A stretch of 27,715 bases of DNA from Vicinamibacteria bacterium. Its GTDB lineage: Bacteria; Acidobacteriota; Vicinamibacteria; Vicinamibacterales; UBA2999. Positions 1 to 6,978 of this stretch are shown here, one piece after another. Under the pieces are notes generated by a model. The model worked only from the letters and a program-made list of their open reading frames with translations. It searched no databases and was not told the DNA's origin. The stretch's first letter is position 1; the number at the start of each line of letters is the position of its first letter. The DNA is taken from positions 1-27,715 of the forward strand of contig JAICEG010000009.1 of the NCBI GenBank assembly GCA_025924295.1. The letters are read 5' to 3'. The position numbers and the translations under genes are program-made.

Positions 1-20
1 ATGTCGTTCGAATCGTTCAT
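1..20 (-). CDS. Probable start of actB (alternative complex III iron-sulfur/molybdopterin-like subunit), cut by window edge
   Basis: On the minus strand an ATG lies 7 bases after the actA stop codon and opens a frame reading M-N-D-S-N-D before the window ends. In alternative complex III operons actA is normally followed by actB, so a tightly spaced start here is expected. Only six codons are visible, no clear Shine-Dalgarno is seen, and the identity rests on gene order alone. Confidence 0.4.
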
Positions 21-27
21 GTGCGGG

Positions 28-678
28 TCACCGGTGGCACGTGGAGCAGCTGGTGTTGCCCTTGATCCCGTACTCCTTCACGAGCATCGGGCCCTGCACC
101 GACTGCGGCACCGCAGGGCGGTAATCCATGGTGAATACCTCGCTGCGTGGCCGGACGTACTTCTCGGGATTGCGGTGACAGTCGAGGCACCACTCCATCT
201 GGAGTGACTGCACCTGTTGCATGAGGGGCATCTGGTCGACGCGCCCGTGACAGGTTTCGCATCCCATCCCCTTTTTCACGTGGATGCTGTGGTTGAAGTA
301 CACGAAGTCGGGGAGGTCATGGACACGCACCCAGCGCAACGGGCGATCGTCGCGGAAGCTGGCGCGGACCGGCTCGAGTATCGGGGCATTCGACCAGATC
401 TGCGAGTGGCAGTTCATGCAGGTCTTGGTCGGGGGAATGCCGGCGAATGACGACGTCTCGACCGACGTGTGGCAGTACCGGCAATCAATGCCATCGTCCA
501 GCACGTGGTGAAGATGGCTGAACTGTACCGGCTGCTCCACGTATTCGTTGGCGCGCGTGACGTACGAGGAGCGGCCGATCAACATGGCGATCAGAATCAG
601 ACCGGCACCCAGCATGAGTGCGCCGGCGAGACTGAGCTTGGAAATCGTATTGGCGCTGCGATGGAAGATCTGCGGCAT
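28..678 (-). CDS. actA: ActA-like pentahaem cytochrome c subunit of alternative complex III
   Basis: The 216-residue protein has an N-terminal hydrophobic segment at about residues 15-35 (membrane anchor or uncleaved signal) followed by five CxxCH haem-binding motifs at residues 66-70, 87-91, 140-144, 164-168 and 211-215. One N-terminal anchor plus five haem motifs in about 200 residues is the architecture of ActA, the periplasmic pentahaem subunit of alternative complex III, a quinol:cytochrome c/HiPIP oxidoreductase that replaces the bc1 complex in Acidobacteriota, Bacteroidota and others. Interspersed histidines (for example around residues 55-58, 130-133) could be distal ligands. The last haem motif ends one residue before the stop. 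The next gene on the same strand appears to begin 7 bases later, consistent with an act operon. A different small multihaem cytochrome cannot be excluded without the rest of the operon. Confidence 0.88.
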   Translation of the reverse strand: MPQIFHRSANTISKLSLAGALMLGAGLILIAMLIGRSSYVTRANEYVEQPVQFSHLHHVLDDGIDCRYCHTSVETSSFAGIPPTKTCMNCHSQIWSNAPILEPVRASFRDDRPLRWVRVHDLPDFVYFNHSIHVKKGMGCETCHGRVDQMPLMQQVQSLQMEWCLDCHRNPEKYVRPRSEVFTMDYRPAVPQSVQGPMLVKEYGIKGNTSCSTCHR

Positions 679-731
679 CGGCTACTGATGGGGAGACTGA
701 CGGGTGGCGCCCCTACGGGGGCCAGTCCCGA

Positions 732-761
732 TTTGTACCACAATTGTGAAAAAAGGATCAA
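732..761 (-). promoter_or_regulatory. Candidate actA promoter with palindrome in the spacer
   Basis: On the minus strand TTGATC (756-761) and TACAAA (732-737) are separated by 18 bases, each matching four of six bases of the -35 and -10 consensus, about 50 bases upstream of the actA start. The spacer contains the perfect 10-base palindrome CACAATTGTG at 739-748, a possible operator. The prediction is by eye only. Confidence 0.35.
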
Positions 762-888
762 GCGCCCGAGGGGCCCCGGGCGCCCCGCTTCGAGCGGGAT
801 TTTATGCTCAAATGGAGTTCACATTCACGTCCGTTCCGCGAATTTCACGGCCGCCTCGGTATACAATCCGCCCGACGGCCGCAACTCA

Positions 889-1335
889 ATGAGTGACAGG
901 AAGTACCGCCAGCGAGGCTACCAGGACGAAGAGCGCGACCGCGCACCACGACCGGCCGTGGCCCGCCCTGCCCCCGAACCAGGCGCGCCCGCCGGAGCCC
1001 GGCGAATCTCGCAGGATGCACCCAGGAACATCAACATGCCCGGGTTTCGCCACGTCGTACGGTGCTCGGCGTGCGGGCAGCTGGCCACGGAAGACATCGG
1101 CTTCAACAGCCGGTGCAGCAAGTGCGGCGCGGAGCTTCACTCGTGCGCGCAATGCGTGTCGTTCGATCCGGGCAGTCGCTTCGAATGCTCACAACCGGTG
1201 ACCGAACGGGTGAGTCCCAAGAACACGCGCAATGGCTGCACGTTTTTCTCGGCGCGGACCACCGTCGAGCGCGAGACCACGACTCCGCGCAACAATGATG
1301 CCCGCAAGGCGTTCGACGACCTCTTTAATTTCTAG
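889..1335 (+). CDS. Zinc-ribbon protein of unknown function with eight cysteines
   Basis: The 148-residue protein has a basic, proline/alanine-rich disordered N-terminus (about residues 1-50) and a cysteine-rich second half: C59-x2-C62, C76-x2-C79, C86-x2-C89, C100 and C117. The first two pairs look like a classical zinc ribbon (CSACG ... CSKCG), and the remaining four cysteines could hold a second metal or a disulfide. No enzyme motif is visible and no signal peptide is present, so it is probably cytoplasmic. The start was taken as the ATG directly before MSDRKYRQ; the frame is open much further upstream, but that part runs opposite to actA and across its promoter region. The thioredoxin-like selenoprotein gene begins 30 bases after its stop, so the two may be co-transcribed. 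I do not recognise a named family. Confidence 0.75.
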   Translation: MSDRKYRQRGYQDEERDRAPRPAVARPAPEPGAPAGARRISQDAPRNINMPGFRHVVRCSACGQLATEDIGFNSRCSKCGAELHSCAQCVSFDPGSRFECSQPVTERVSPKNTRNGCTFFSARTTVERETTTPRNNDARKAFDDLFNF

Positions 1336-1365
1336 GCTCACCCTGGTTCTGGGACTCTGAACAAC

Positions 1366-2037
1366 GTGGCGCTGCTCTCCGAACAAGACCAACGAGTCGT
1401 CCGTGAACATCTGACTGCGATTCAGCAGCCGGTGACGCTACTCCTCTTCACGCAAACGTTTGACGCGCCCGAAACCGCCCGCATGGCCCGCCAGGCCTTG
1501 GACGAGCTTGCCGGACTCAACGACCTCATTCGCGTTGAAGAGGTCAACTTCGTGCTGGAGAGAGAGCGCGCCGCGAAATATGGCATCGAGCACATTCCAG
1601 CGATCGTGTTGCTGTCGGGCGAAGAGGACACCCGCATGCGGTTCCTCGGCGCCCCCGCCGGCTACGAGTTCATGTCGCTCATCGAGGCAGTGATCCTGGC
1701 CGGCACGACTGATTCGCGCCTCACGCCCGAGAGTCGCGCACTGATTTCGGCGCACGTCACGGCGCCGACGAACATCCAGGTCTTCGTCACGCCCACTTGA
1801 CCCCATTGCCCGCGAGCCGTGTCGCTCGCACACCGGATGGCTCGCGAGAACGCGCTCGTCCAGGCGAGTTGCGTCGAGGCGACGGAGTTCATGGATCTGT
1901 CCCGCAAGTTTCGCGTCACGGGAGTACCCAAGACGATCGTCAACGGGTCTATCGAAATCCTCGGAGCGTTGCCCGAAGAGATGTTCGTGCGAAGCGTGCT
2001 GAACCTGCCCGAGAACGACGCTCCGCCGGAGGCTTAG
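1366..2037 (+). CDS. Thioredoxin/glutaredoxin-like selenoprotein (PDO-type, UxxC active site; internal TGA read as selenocysteine)
   Basis: Two open frames (1366-1800 and the continuation to 2037) lie in the same reading frame, separated only by a TGA at 1798-1800. Read through, they give one 223-residue protein made of two thioredoxin-fold halves, as in protein disulfide oxidoreductase (PDO). The first half (about residues 22-115) keeps the fold, including the cis-proline motif HIPA, but has no cysteines at the active-site loop. The second half reads VFVTPT-U-PHC-PRAVSLAH, with cis-proline motif TGVPKT. In homologues the TGA position is the first cysteine of CPYC/CPHC, so it gives Sec145-x-x-Cys148. 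A stem-loop at 1811-1846 directly behind the codon fits a bacterial SECIS element. Cys169 is a further thiol. The start is GTG at 1366 with only a weak upstream GGGA. The likely role is thiol-disulfide or peroxide-linked redox chemistry in the cytoplasm. The alternative is a nonsense mutation or a base-call error (TGC to TGA). Confidence 0.82.
1811..1846 (+). promoter_or_regulatory. Candidate bacterial SECIS element
   Basis: CGCGAGCC (1811-1818) pairs perfectly with GGCTCGCG (1839-1846), and inside it GTGT (1819-1822) pairs with ACAC (1830-1833), leaving the apical loop CGCTCGC (1823-1829) and a five-base bulge at 1834-1838. The apical loop begins 23 bases after the TGA and has a G at its second position. 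Both features match the general bacterial SECIS pattern (loop roughly 16-37 bases from the UGA, G in the first two loop bases). The stem lies within coding sequence, as SelB-bound elements do in bacteria. Confidence 0.65.
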
Positions 2038-2051
2038 CAATCCGTCCGTAG

Positions 2052-2711
2052 CTATTTCGCGGGTGCCGCACCCGTCTCGATTATCGCGGTCTTCACGAAG
2101 TCCAGCTTCGGGTACTCGGCCAGCAGGTAGGCGTTCCCTTCACGCAGGATGCGCCGCTGATCGGGGATGTTCTGCCGCCCGTATCCGCTATACAGCTTGT
2201 CTGCGACCTCCATCCCGCTCACCACTTGCCCAAATGGTGCGAAGCCCTCTGCATCCAGGTAGCTGTTGTCCTTGAAGTTGATGAAGATCATCGTGTAGCG
2301 CGAATTCGGACTCGACTCGCGCGTGAAGCTGACGAACCCGCGCGTATTGCTCTTTATGGCGGGTTCGTCTTTCAGGTTTGCCGTTCGCCACGCTGACTGC
2401 ACCGCCGGATCGGCGTGCAAGCCGAACTGCACCATGAAGCCATCGAGGACACGGAAGAATCGGCTCTCGTTGTAGAAACCGTTCTTCACGAGATTGTAGA
2501 AACGATCCGCAGCCAACGGTGCCCATTCCCGCTCGACGGCGATCACGAAGGACCCTTGACTAGTGTCGAATCGGGCGCGAAATGAATCGGGTGCGCGCTC
2601 GCTCAGTTGCGTTGGGTCCTTCAGCTTCTCGACGCCGGCCTGCCCTGTCAGCACGGCCGCGCTCGACAGCACGGCAATCGTGATGAGGCACACCCTCGAT
2701 CGGTTGATCAT
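2052..2711 (-). CDS. Secreted cyclophilin-type peptidyl-prolyl cis-trans isomerase
   Basis: The protein begins with a typical export signal (MINRSRVCLITIAVLSSAA, cleavage near VLTGQA) and continues with a cyclophilin domain: FxxLVKNGFYNESRFFRVLDGFMVQFG carries the catalytic arginine of the FxR motif, and GFVSFTR, MIFINF and FAPFGQVVSGMEV follow in the expected order. The tryptophan of the drug-binding loop is replaced (YLDAEG), as in many bacterial cyclophilins. It would assist folding of proline-containing proteins in the periplasm. I chose the ATG at 2709-2711 because the signal peptide starts there; the frame is open 13 codons further upstream. The gene converges on the selenoprotein gene with 14 bases between stops. 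Confidence 0.87.
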   Translation of the reverse strand: MINRSRVCLITIAVLSSAAVLTGQAGVEKLKDPTQLSERAPDSFRARFDTSQGSFVIAVEREWAPLAADRFYNLVKNGFYNESRFFRVLDGFMVQFGLHADPAVQSAWRTANLKDEPAIKSNTRGFVSFTRESSPNSRYTMIFINFKDNSYLDAEGFAPFGQVVSGMEVADKLYSGYGRQNIPDQRRILREGNAYLLAEYPKLDFVKTAIIETGAAPAK

Positions 2712-2807
2712 CTTCGTCTCGTTCAGAAGGTCAGATGCGCAGCGTAACACACGGGTTCGTTGATCCGCTGCGACGGCCGTGCTTCCGTCAACCTGGCGGC
2801 AAGGGTT

Positions 2808-4241
2808 TCAGCCGTAGTAGCGATCGAACACCGTGAACAGTGTCGTCGTCGCGCTCACCACGATGAACATGATGACGAGCAATGGACGCACGCGCGCGAG
2901 CGGTCTCGCAATGCGAATGGGCGGGTTGAGTGAAAGGAAGAGAAACGGAATCAGAGGAAGAAGGTGTCTGCCCTGGATCCCCTCGACGTGCACGGCACGT
3001 GGCGGCGTCCACCAGAGGTAGTTCATCGCGAGCAGCGTGAGGGTGCCAACACCACAGATGGCCGCGCCCAGCCATCCGAAAGCCGCACAGGCCGACGGTG
3101 GACCAGGTTCGCCAAGCGCAACGAGCACGATCAGTACTCCAAGGATCACAGCGACCAGGCCGGGCAGCGGCGCATCGAGCCACCCGAGGACTCCCACCGC
3201 CTGGTGCGCGAGTGCCGGGGCACTTCGAATCAGATCCTGAGCGAGGACGGCGACCGCATCCCCCGGGTTGTCGACAAGGTACGCCCACTGCGCTTCCGGA
3301 TCCGAGCCGGGCGCCATGACGGCTGTCAGTCCTCGCATGGCGAGCGCCCATCCGCCCTGAGCCACCACGAACACTGTCGTGAGCGCCAGCGTCATCGCGA
3401 TGTAGCGTTTCATCCCGCCGACCAGACGCGGAGGCGTCGCCAGTGCGAGGAACACAACCGCCCCGTAAGGCGGTTTACCAAGCGCCATGAGCGCGGCAAC
3501 GCCGAACAGCAGCCACCACTGCCTGCGATCGGCCGACTCATTGCGCGAACGCGCGAGGTGACCGTCGCGTGGCTCGAGAGCGATCGGTCGGAGACAGATC
3601 GCCATCGCGAGAACCGTCAATGCCAACGTCGGGCCGTCGGACGACAGCGACGATCGCACGTAGAGTGTCATCGGCAGGAGCGCGAGCAGCACGCACGTCC
3701 ACGGCCGAACAGTGAGCCAACGGATCGCCAGTGCGGTGATCGCCACACACCAGAACAGGCTCGAGAATCGTCCCCAATAGAACAGCGCGAGTGCCGAGAC
3801 TCCCAGTGGCCTGCCGAGCTCGATCCCGAGTGCCTGCGGCAAGTAGGCAACCGGGCCCGACAGGGCGGTATTGGGGAAGATGGTCTCGATGCGATCCTGC
3901 GGAAGGAGGGGAATGTCGAACGCGCGCGCCCACGCGTCGAGGTCCTGTTTCACATCAGGGTTGAAAGGCACCCTGCCCATGACGGTATCAGCGGCCTCGT
4001 CGATACTGCGAGGCAGCCAGCCGCCGACGGAGCCCGCGATTCGTTGTGAGACGACCTGACCCTCGGAGATTTGAAACGCGCGCGCGAAATGATTCGGCTC
4101 GTCGGGTACTTGAAAGGGCGGCGTCACCACGACCACCAGAACGCCAACCACGCCAGCTACGCTCGCGAAGACCTGTGCCGGAGTGAGTCCAGACAAGCGC
4201 CTCCAGAAGCCCAGCTTCCGGAATGACGGCGCCTCGTCCAC
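2808..4241 (-). CDS. DUF2142 family polytopic membrane protein
   Basis: The 477-residue protein has a first membrane segment at about residues 22-40, directly followed by PPFQVPDEPNHFARAF, the characteristic DUF2142 opening in which an acidic DEPNHF motif sits at the outer face. About ten further hydrophobic segments follow, ending in a C-terminal helix (LLVIMFIVVSATTTLF). The layout resembles C-type glycosyltransferases that use polyprenyl-linked sugars, and family members often sit in polysaccharide clusters, but no enzymatic role is established and none is implied by the neighbours here. The start ATG lies 69 bases from the tRNA-Ser gene on the same strand. Confidence 0.82.
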   Translation of the reverse strand: MDEAPSFRKLGFWRRLSGLTPAQVFASVAGVVGVLVVVVTPPFQVPDEPNHFARAFQISEGQVVSQRIAGSVGGWLPRSIDEAADTVMGRVPFNPDVKQDLDAWARAFDIPLLPQDRIETIFPNTALSGPVAYLPQALGIELGRPLGVSALALFYWGRFSSLFWCVAITALAIRWLTVRPWTCVLLALLPMTLYVRSSLSSDGPTLALTVLAMAICLRPIALEPRDGHLARSRNESADRRQWWLLFGVAALMALGKPPYGAVVFLALATPPRLVGGMKRYIAMTLALTTVFVVAQGGWALAMRGLTAVMAPGSDPEAQWAYLVDNPGDAVAVLAQDLIRSAPALAHQAVGVLGWLDAPLPGLVAVILGVLIVLVALGEPGPPSACAAFGWLGAAICGVGTLTLLAMNYLWWTPPRAVHVEGIQGRHLLPLIPFLFLSLNPPIRIARPLARVRPLLVIMFIVVSATTTLFTVFDRYYG

Positions 4242-4287
4242 GTCGCGGAGTCCTTACGATACTCGAGGGAGGATCACCTTGCCCGAA

Positions 4288-4304
4288 GCTCGCTGAACGC
4301 GAGC
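4288..4304 (-). terminator. Hairpin downstream of tRNA-Ser, possible terminator or processing signal
   Basis: GCTCGC and GCGAGC form a 6-bp stem with a 5-base loop, starting 7 bases beyond the tRNA 3' end on the minus strand. There is no T-run after it, so a factor-independent terminator is not well supported. Confidence 0.28.
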
Positions 4305-4310
4305 GAAGGC

Positions 4311-4400
4311 TGGCGGAGAGAGAGGGATTCGAACCCCCGGGCCCGTTTCCGAGCCAACGGTTTTCAAGACCGCCGCCTTAAACCACTCGGCCATCTCTCC
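4311..4400 (-). tRNA. tRNA-Ser (anticodon UGA), CCA encoded
   Basis: Read on the minus strand, the 90-base gene starts GGAGAGATGGCCGAGTGG and ends in TCTCTCC-G-CCA. The acceptor arms pair over seven bases, the D arm has GCCGAGTGG, the anticodon loop is CTTGAAA giving TGA, a long class II variable arm lies between about 4336 and 4352, and the T arm contains GGTTCGAATCC. The long variable arm and the anticodon identify serine. The CCA is encoded. It follows serS by 40 bases in the same orientation, so the synthetase and its substrate are probably transcribed together. Confidence 0.97.
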
Positions 4401-4411
4401 ATGCGTGCGCA

Positions 4412-4430
4412 AGGGTGCGGGTCGCACCCT
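4412..4430 (-). other. 8-bp stem-loop between serS and tRNA-Ser
   Basis: AGGGTGCG and CGCACCCT flank a three-base loop in the 40-base gap between the serS stop and the tRNA 5' end. No T-run follows on the minus strand, so it looks more like a processing or attenuation hairpin than a full terminator. Confidence 0.5.
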
Positions 4431-4440
4431 CTCACCCGAA

Positions 4441-5724
4441 CTAGTTTGCCTCGATCAGCGACGCGCCGTCCATGAAAGGCCGCAGCGCGTCGGGTATCAC
4501 GACTGACCCGTCCGCCTGCTGATAGTTCTCGAGCAACGCGATGAGCGTGCGCCCCACGGCGAGGCCTGATCCGTTCAACGTATGGACGAACTCGGCCTTG
4601 CCGGTGCCCTGGGGCCGGTATTTGATGTTGGCGCGGCGCGCCTGGAACGCCTCCGTGTTGGTGCAGGACGAGATTTCCCGGTAGGTGTCTTGCCCCGGTA
4701 GCCAGACCTCGATGTCGTAGGTCTTCGCCGACGCAAAACCCATGTCGGCGGTGCAGAGCATCACCGTGCGATAGGGCAACTCGAGTTGCTTCAGGACCTC
4801 TTCGGCGTTCGCCGTCAGCCGCTCCAGTTCCTCGAACGACTGTCCGGGCTCGGTGAACGCCATCAACTCGACTTTGTCGAATTGATGCTGGCGGATCAGC
4901 CCTCGCACATCTGCTCCATAGGAACCGGCTTCACTGCGGAAGCAGGGCGTGTAGGCCGTGTACCTGATTGGCAACGCACGATCGAGAATTTCTCCTCGAT
5001 GCATGTTCGTGAGCGGAACTTCGGCGGTCGGGACCATATACAGATCCCACTCGCCAGCGATCTTGAAAAGATCGGCCTCGAACTTCGGGAGGTTGCCGGT
5101 GCCGGTGAGGGACGCGCTGTTCACCATGAATGGCGGTTCAACCTCGGTATACCCATGACGCGTCGTGTGCAGGTTCAGCATGAAGTTGATCAGTGCCCGT
5201 TCGAGCCGGGCGCCGGCACCGATCAGAACGGCGAACCGGGCACCAGCGATCTTCGTGCCCCGCTCGAAATCAATGATCCCGAGCGCCGGCCCGAGGTCCC
5301 AGTGCGCCTGCGGCGTGAAGCCAAATGTCGGCGGTGTTCCATGTCGACGGACTTCGACGTTGTCCGCGCTGGTCTTGCCGACCGGCACACTTTCGTGCGG
5401 GACGTTGGGAATCGTCAACAGACCGCGATTCCGCCGCTGCTCCACGGTATCGAGCTCGATGGTCAGCTGCTTGATCTGCTGCGCCCGCTGGCGATTTGCC
5501 TCCTGGATCTGGCTCGTGTCCTCTCCGCGACGTTTCGCCCGGGCGACTTCGTCGCCGGACGTGTTCTGTTCGCGTTTCAGCCCTTCGAGCTCCGGCAGGA
5601 TCCGTCGTCGTCGGGACTCCAGCGTGGCGAGTTCTTCAAGCTCGCTCGAGAGATCGACTCCGCGTTTCTGCAGCGCTGAACGAAGACCCTCGAGGTTGTC
5701 GCGCAATATCGCCGGATCAAGCAT
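4441..5724 (-). CDS. serS: Seryl-tRNA synthetase
   Basis: The 427-residue protein has the N-terminal long antiparallel coiled-coil arm (about residues 30-105, rich in E, R, Q and L) that grips the long variable arm of tRNA-Ser, then a class II catalytic core: motif 2 YTPCFRSEAGSYG with RGLIRQHQFDKVE, serine/ATP-site segment EISSCTNTEAFQARR, and motif 3 with GLAVGRTLIALLENYQ. It aminoacylates tRNA-Ser in the cytoplasm, and in organisms with selenocysteine it also serylates tRNA-Sec. The start MLDPAILRDNLE is the family-typical one; the upstream open frame is antisense to galU and was discarded. The length is normal for the family. It diverges from galU across only 33 bases, and TAGAAT at 5732-5737 on the minus strand is a possible -10 very near the ATG. 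Confidence 0.97.
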   Translation of the reverse strand: MLDPAILRDNLEGLRSALQKRGVDLSSELEELATLESRRRRILPELEGLKREQNTSGDEVARAKRRGEDTSQIQEANRQRAQQIKQLTIELDTVEQRRNRGLLTIPNVPHESVPVGKTSADNVEVRRHGTPPTFGFTPQAHWDLGPALGIIDFERGTKIAGARFAVLIGAGARLERALINFMLNLHTTRHGYTEVEPPFMVNSASLTGTGNLPKFEADLFKIAGEWDLYMVPTAEVPLTNMHRGEILDRALPIRYTAYTPCFRSEAGSYGADVRGLIRQHQFDKVELMAFTEPGQSFEELERLTANAEEVLKQLELPYRTVMLCTADMGFASAKTYDIEVWLPGQDTYREISSCTNTEAFQARRANIKYRPQGTGKAEFVHTLNGSGLAVGRTLIALLENYQQADGSVVIPDALRPFMDGASLIEAN

Positions 5725-5757
5725 GTTGCCGATTCTACCTGCGATAGGATCTTGGGC

Positions 5758-6648
5758 ATGGAACGACCCGTCCGAAAGGTGGTATTTCCCGCGGCAGGGC
5801 TCGGTACGCGCTTCCTGCCCGCCACGAAGGTCCTGCCGAAAGAGATGCTCGTGCTGGTCGACCGTCCGATCATTCAGTACGGAGTGGAAGAAGCCGTGCA
5901 ATCCGGCATCGACAACGTCATCTTCGTCACCAGCCGCGGCAAGGGCATCATGGAGGACCACTTCGACGTCGCCTATGAGCTCGAGAGCGTTCTCGAGCGG
6001 CGCGGGAAAACGACGCTGCTCGAAGACCTTCGTTCCAGCCGAGTCAATGTCGCATCTGTTCGACAGGCGGAGCCGCTTGGACTTGGACACGCTGTTGCCG
6101 TTGCGCAGCCGCTGGTCGGCGACGAGCCGTTTGCTGTGGTGCTGCCCGACGACGTCATCGATGCGACTCCTCCGGCGTTGCGCCAGATGATCGACGTGTT
6201 CGAGCGCGTGAGAGGACCCGTGATTGCGGTTGAGCGGGTGCCGATGGAAGACGTGTCGAGCTACGGCGTCGTGGCGATCGATCACTCTGAACTTGGTCCG
6301 GGCGTTCATCGCATCGTCGATCTCGTCGAGAAACCGCCGCGCGATAAGGCGCCTTCCAATCTCGCGATTATCGGCCGTTACATCCTCACCCCGGATATCT
6401 TCCCCGCGCTTCAGGAGACGGCAAGCGATCGCACCGGAGAAATCCAGCTCACCAACGGCATGCGCCGGCTGCTCGAAAGCCGGCCGCTCTACGCGTGTGA
6501 GATCAAGGGGGTGAGGCACGACGCCGGAAACAAGATCGGGTTCCTGAAGGCGACGGCGTATTTCGCGCTGAAGCGGCCGGAGTTCGCCGACGCCTTCCGC
6601 CGTTATCTGGATGCGCTCGACAAGCCCGTCGGGACCACAACGGGATGA
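5758..6648 (+). CDS. galU: UTP-glucose-1-phosphate uridylyltransferase
   Basis: This 296-residue nucleotidyltransferase carries the nucleotide-binding signature AAGLGTRFLPATKVLPKEM at residues 12-30, then RPIIQYGVEEA, VTSRGKGIMEDHFD, the metal-binding LPDDVI, and the C-terminal GEIQLTNGM and VRHDAGNKIGFLKA motifs in family order. It makes UDP-glucose from UTP and glucose-1-phosphate for polysaccharide and glycolipid synthesis. The ATG at 5758 is preceded by AGGA with 8 bases spacing; an in-frame TTG two codons earlier would leave poor spacing. It is transcribed divergently from serS and converges on the FmdB-family gene with 21 bases between stops. Confidence 0.96.
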   Translation: MERPVRKVVFPAAGLGTRFLPATKVLPKEMLVLVDRPIIQYGVEEAVQSGIDNVIFVTSRGKGIMEDHFDVAYELESVLERRGKTTLLEDLRSSRVNVASVRQAEPLGLGHAVAVAQPLVGDEPFAVVLPDDVIDATPPALRQMIDVFERVRGPVIAVERVPMEDVSSYGVVAIDHSELGPGVHRIVDLVEKPPRDKAPSNLAIIGRYILTPDIFPALQETASDRTGEIQLTNGMRRLLESRPLYACEIKGVRHDAGNKIGFLKATAYFALKRPEFADAFRRYLDALDKPVGTTTG

Positions 6649-6669
6649 GCGTTCCCTGAGGTCCGCTTT

Positions 6670-6975
6670 CTAGTCAGAAGCCGCGGGCTTGGTTGCTGGC
6701 GAGGCCGCCTCCGACTTGGCAGCGGAGGTCGTGTCGCCCGACGCGGGTTTCGAGTCAGACGCACTCGCGGTCGACTCGCTCCCCGACTTCCCCTTCTGTG
6801 AGTAGTCCGTGATGTACCAGCCCGAGCCCTTGAACTGAATGGCGGGTGAGGACATCAAGCGTTGCACCGGTCCCTTGCCGCAGAGTGTGCAGACGTCGAG
6901 TTCGGGATCGGAGAACTTTCTAATCACCTCGAAACGCCGCTCGCACGCCTCGCATCGGTATTCGTAGAGGGGCAT
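6670..6975 (-). CDS. FmdB-family zinc ribbon protein
   Basis: The 101-residue protein opens with MPLYEYRCEACERRFEV, the invariant start of the FmdB-like (CxxC_CxxC_SSSS) family, with C8-x2-C11 and C29-x2-C32 forming a zinc ribbon, then RLMSSPAIQFKGSGWYITDY. The last 45 or so residues are a low-complexity Ser/Ala/Lys tail, as in many members. FmdB was named for a putative regulator of amidase/formamidase genes, but the molecular role of the family is not established. It lies 3 bases after the DUF885 gene on the same strand, so the two are almost certainly one transcript. Confidence 0.9.
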   Translation of the reverse strand: MPLYEYRCEACERRFEVIRKFSDPELDVCTLCGKGPVQRLMSSPAIQFKGSGWYITDYSQKGKSGSESTASASDSKPASGDTTSAAKSEAASPATKPAASD

Positions 6976-6978
6976 GTG

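Noticed and set aside
784..805. Hairpin CCCGCT-TCG-AGCGGG followed by ATTTTAT as a plus-strand terminator
   Set aside because: No plus-strand gene ends upstream of it, so there is nothing for it to terminate; the stem is also only six base pairs.
469..1335. 288-residue plus-strand protein starting at 469
   Set aside because: Its first 140 codons are antisense to actA and its promoter region and show no protein-like pattern; the real gene starts at 889.
1366..2037. Two separate thioredoxin-like genes (1366-1800 and a GTG-started 1819-2037), or a pseudogene
   Set aside because: Both pieces are in one frame and make one continuous PDO-like protein when the TGA is read through. The second piece alone would lack the active-site strand and has no ribosome-binding site, and no frameshift or other decay is present.
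2964..4049. Long plus-strand open frame of 361 codons
   Set aside because: It is antisense to the DUF2142 gene and gives an Arg/Gln/His-rich sequence typical of GC-rich shadow frames. The same applies to long antisense frames at 9533-10468, 12352-13095 and 25053-26417.
4441..6519. 692-residue protein extending serS upstream
   Set aside because: The extra 265 residues are antisense to galU; the family-typical SerRS start MLDPAILRD is at 5724.
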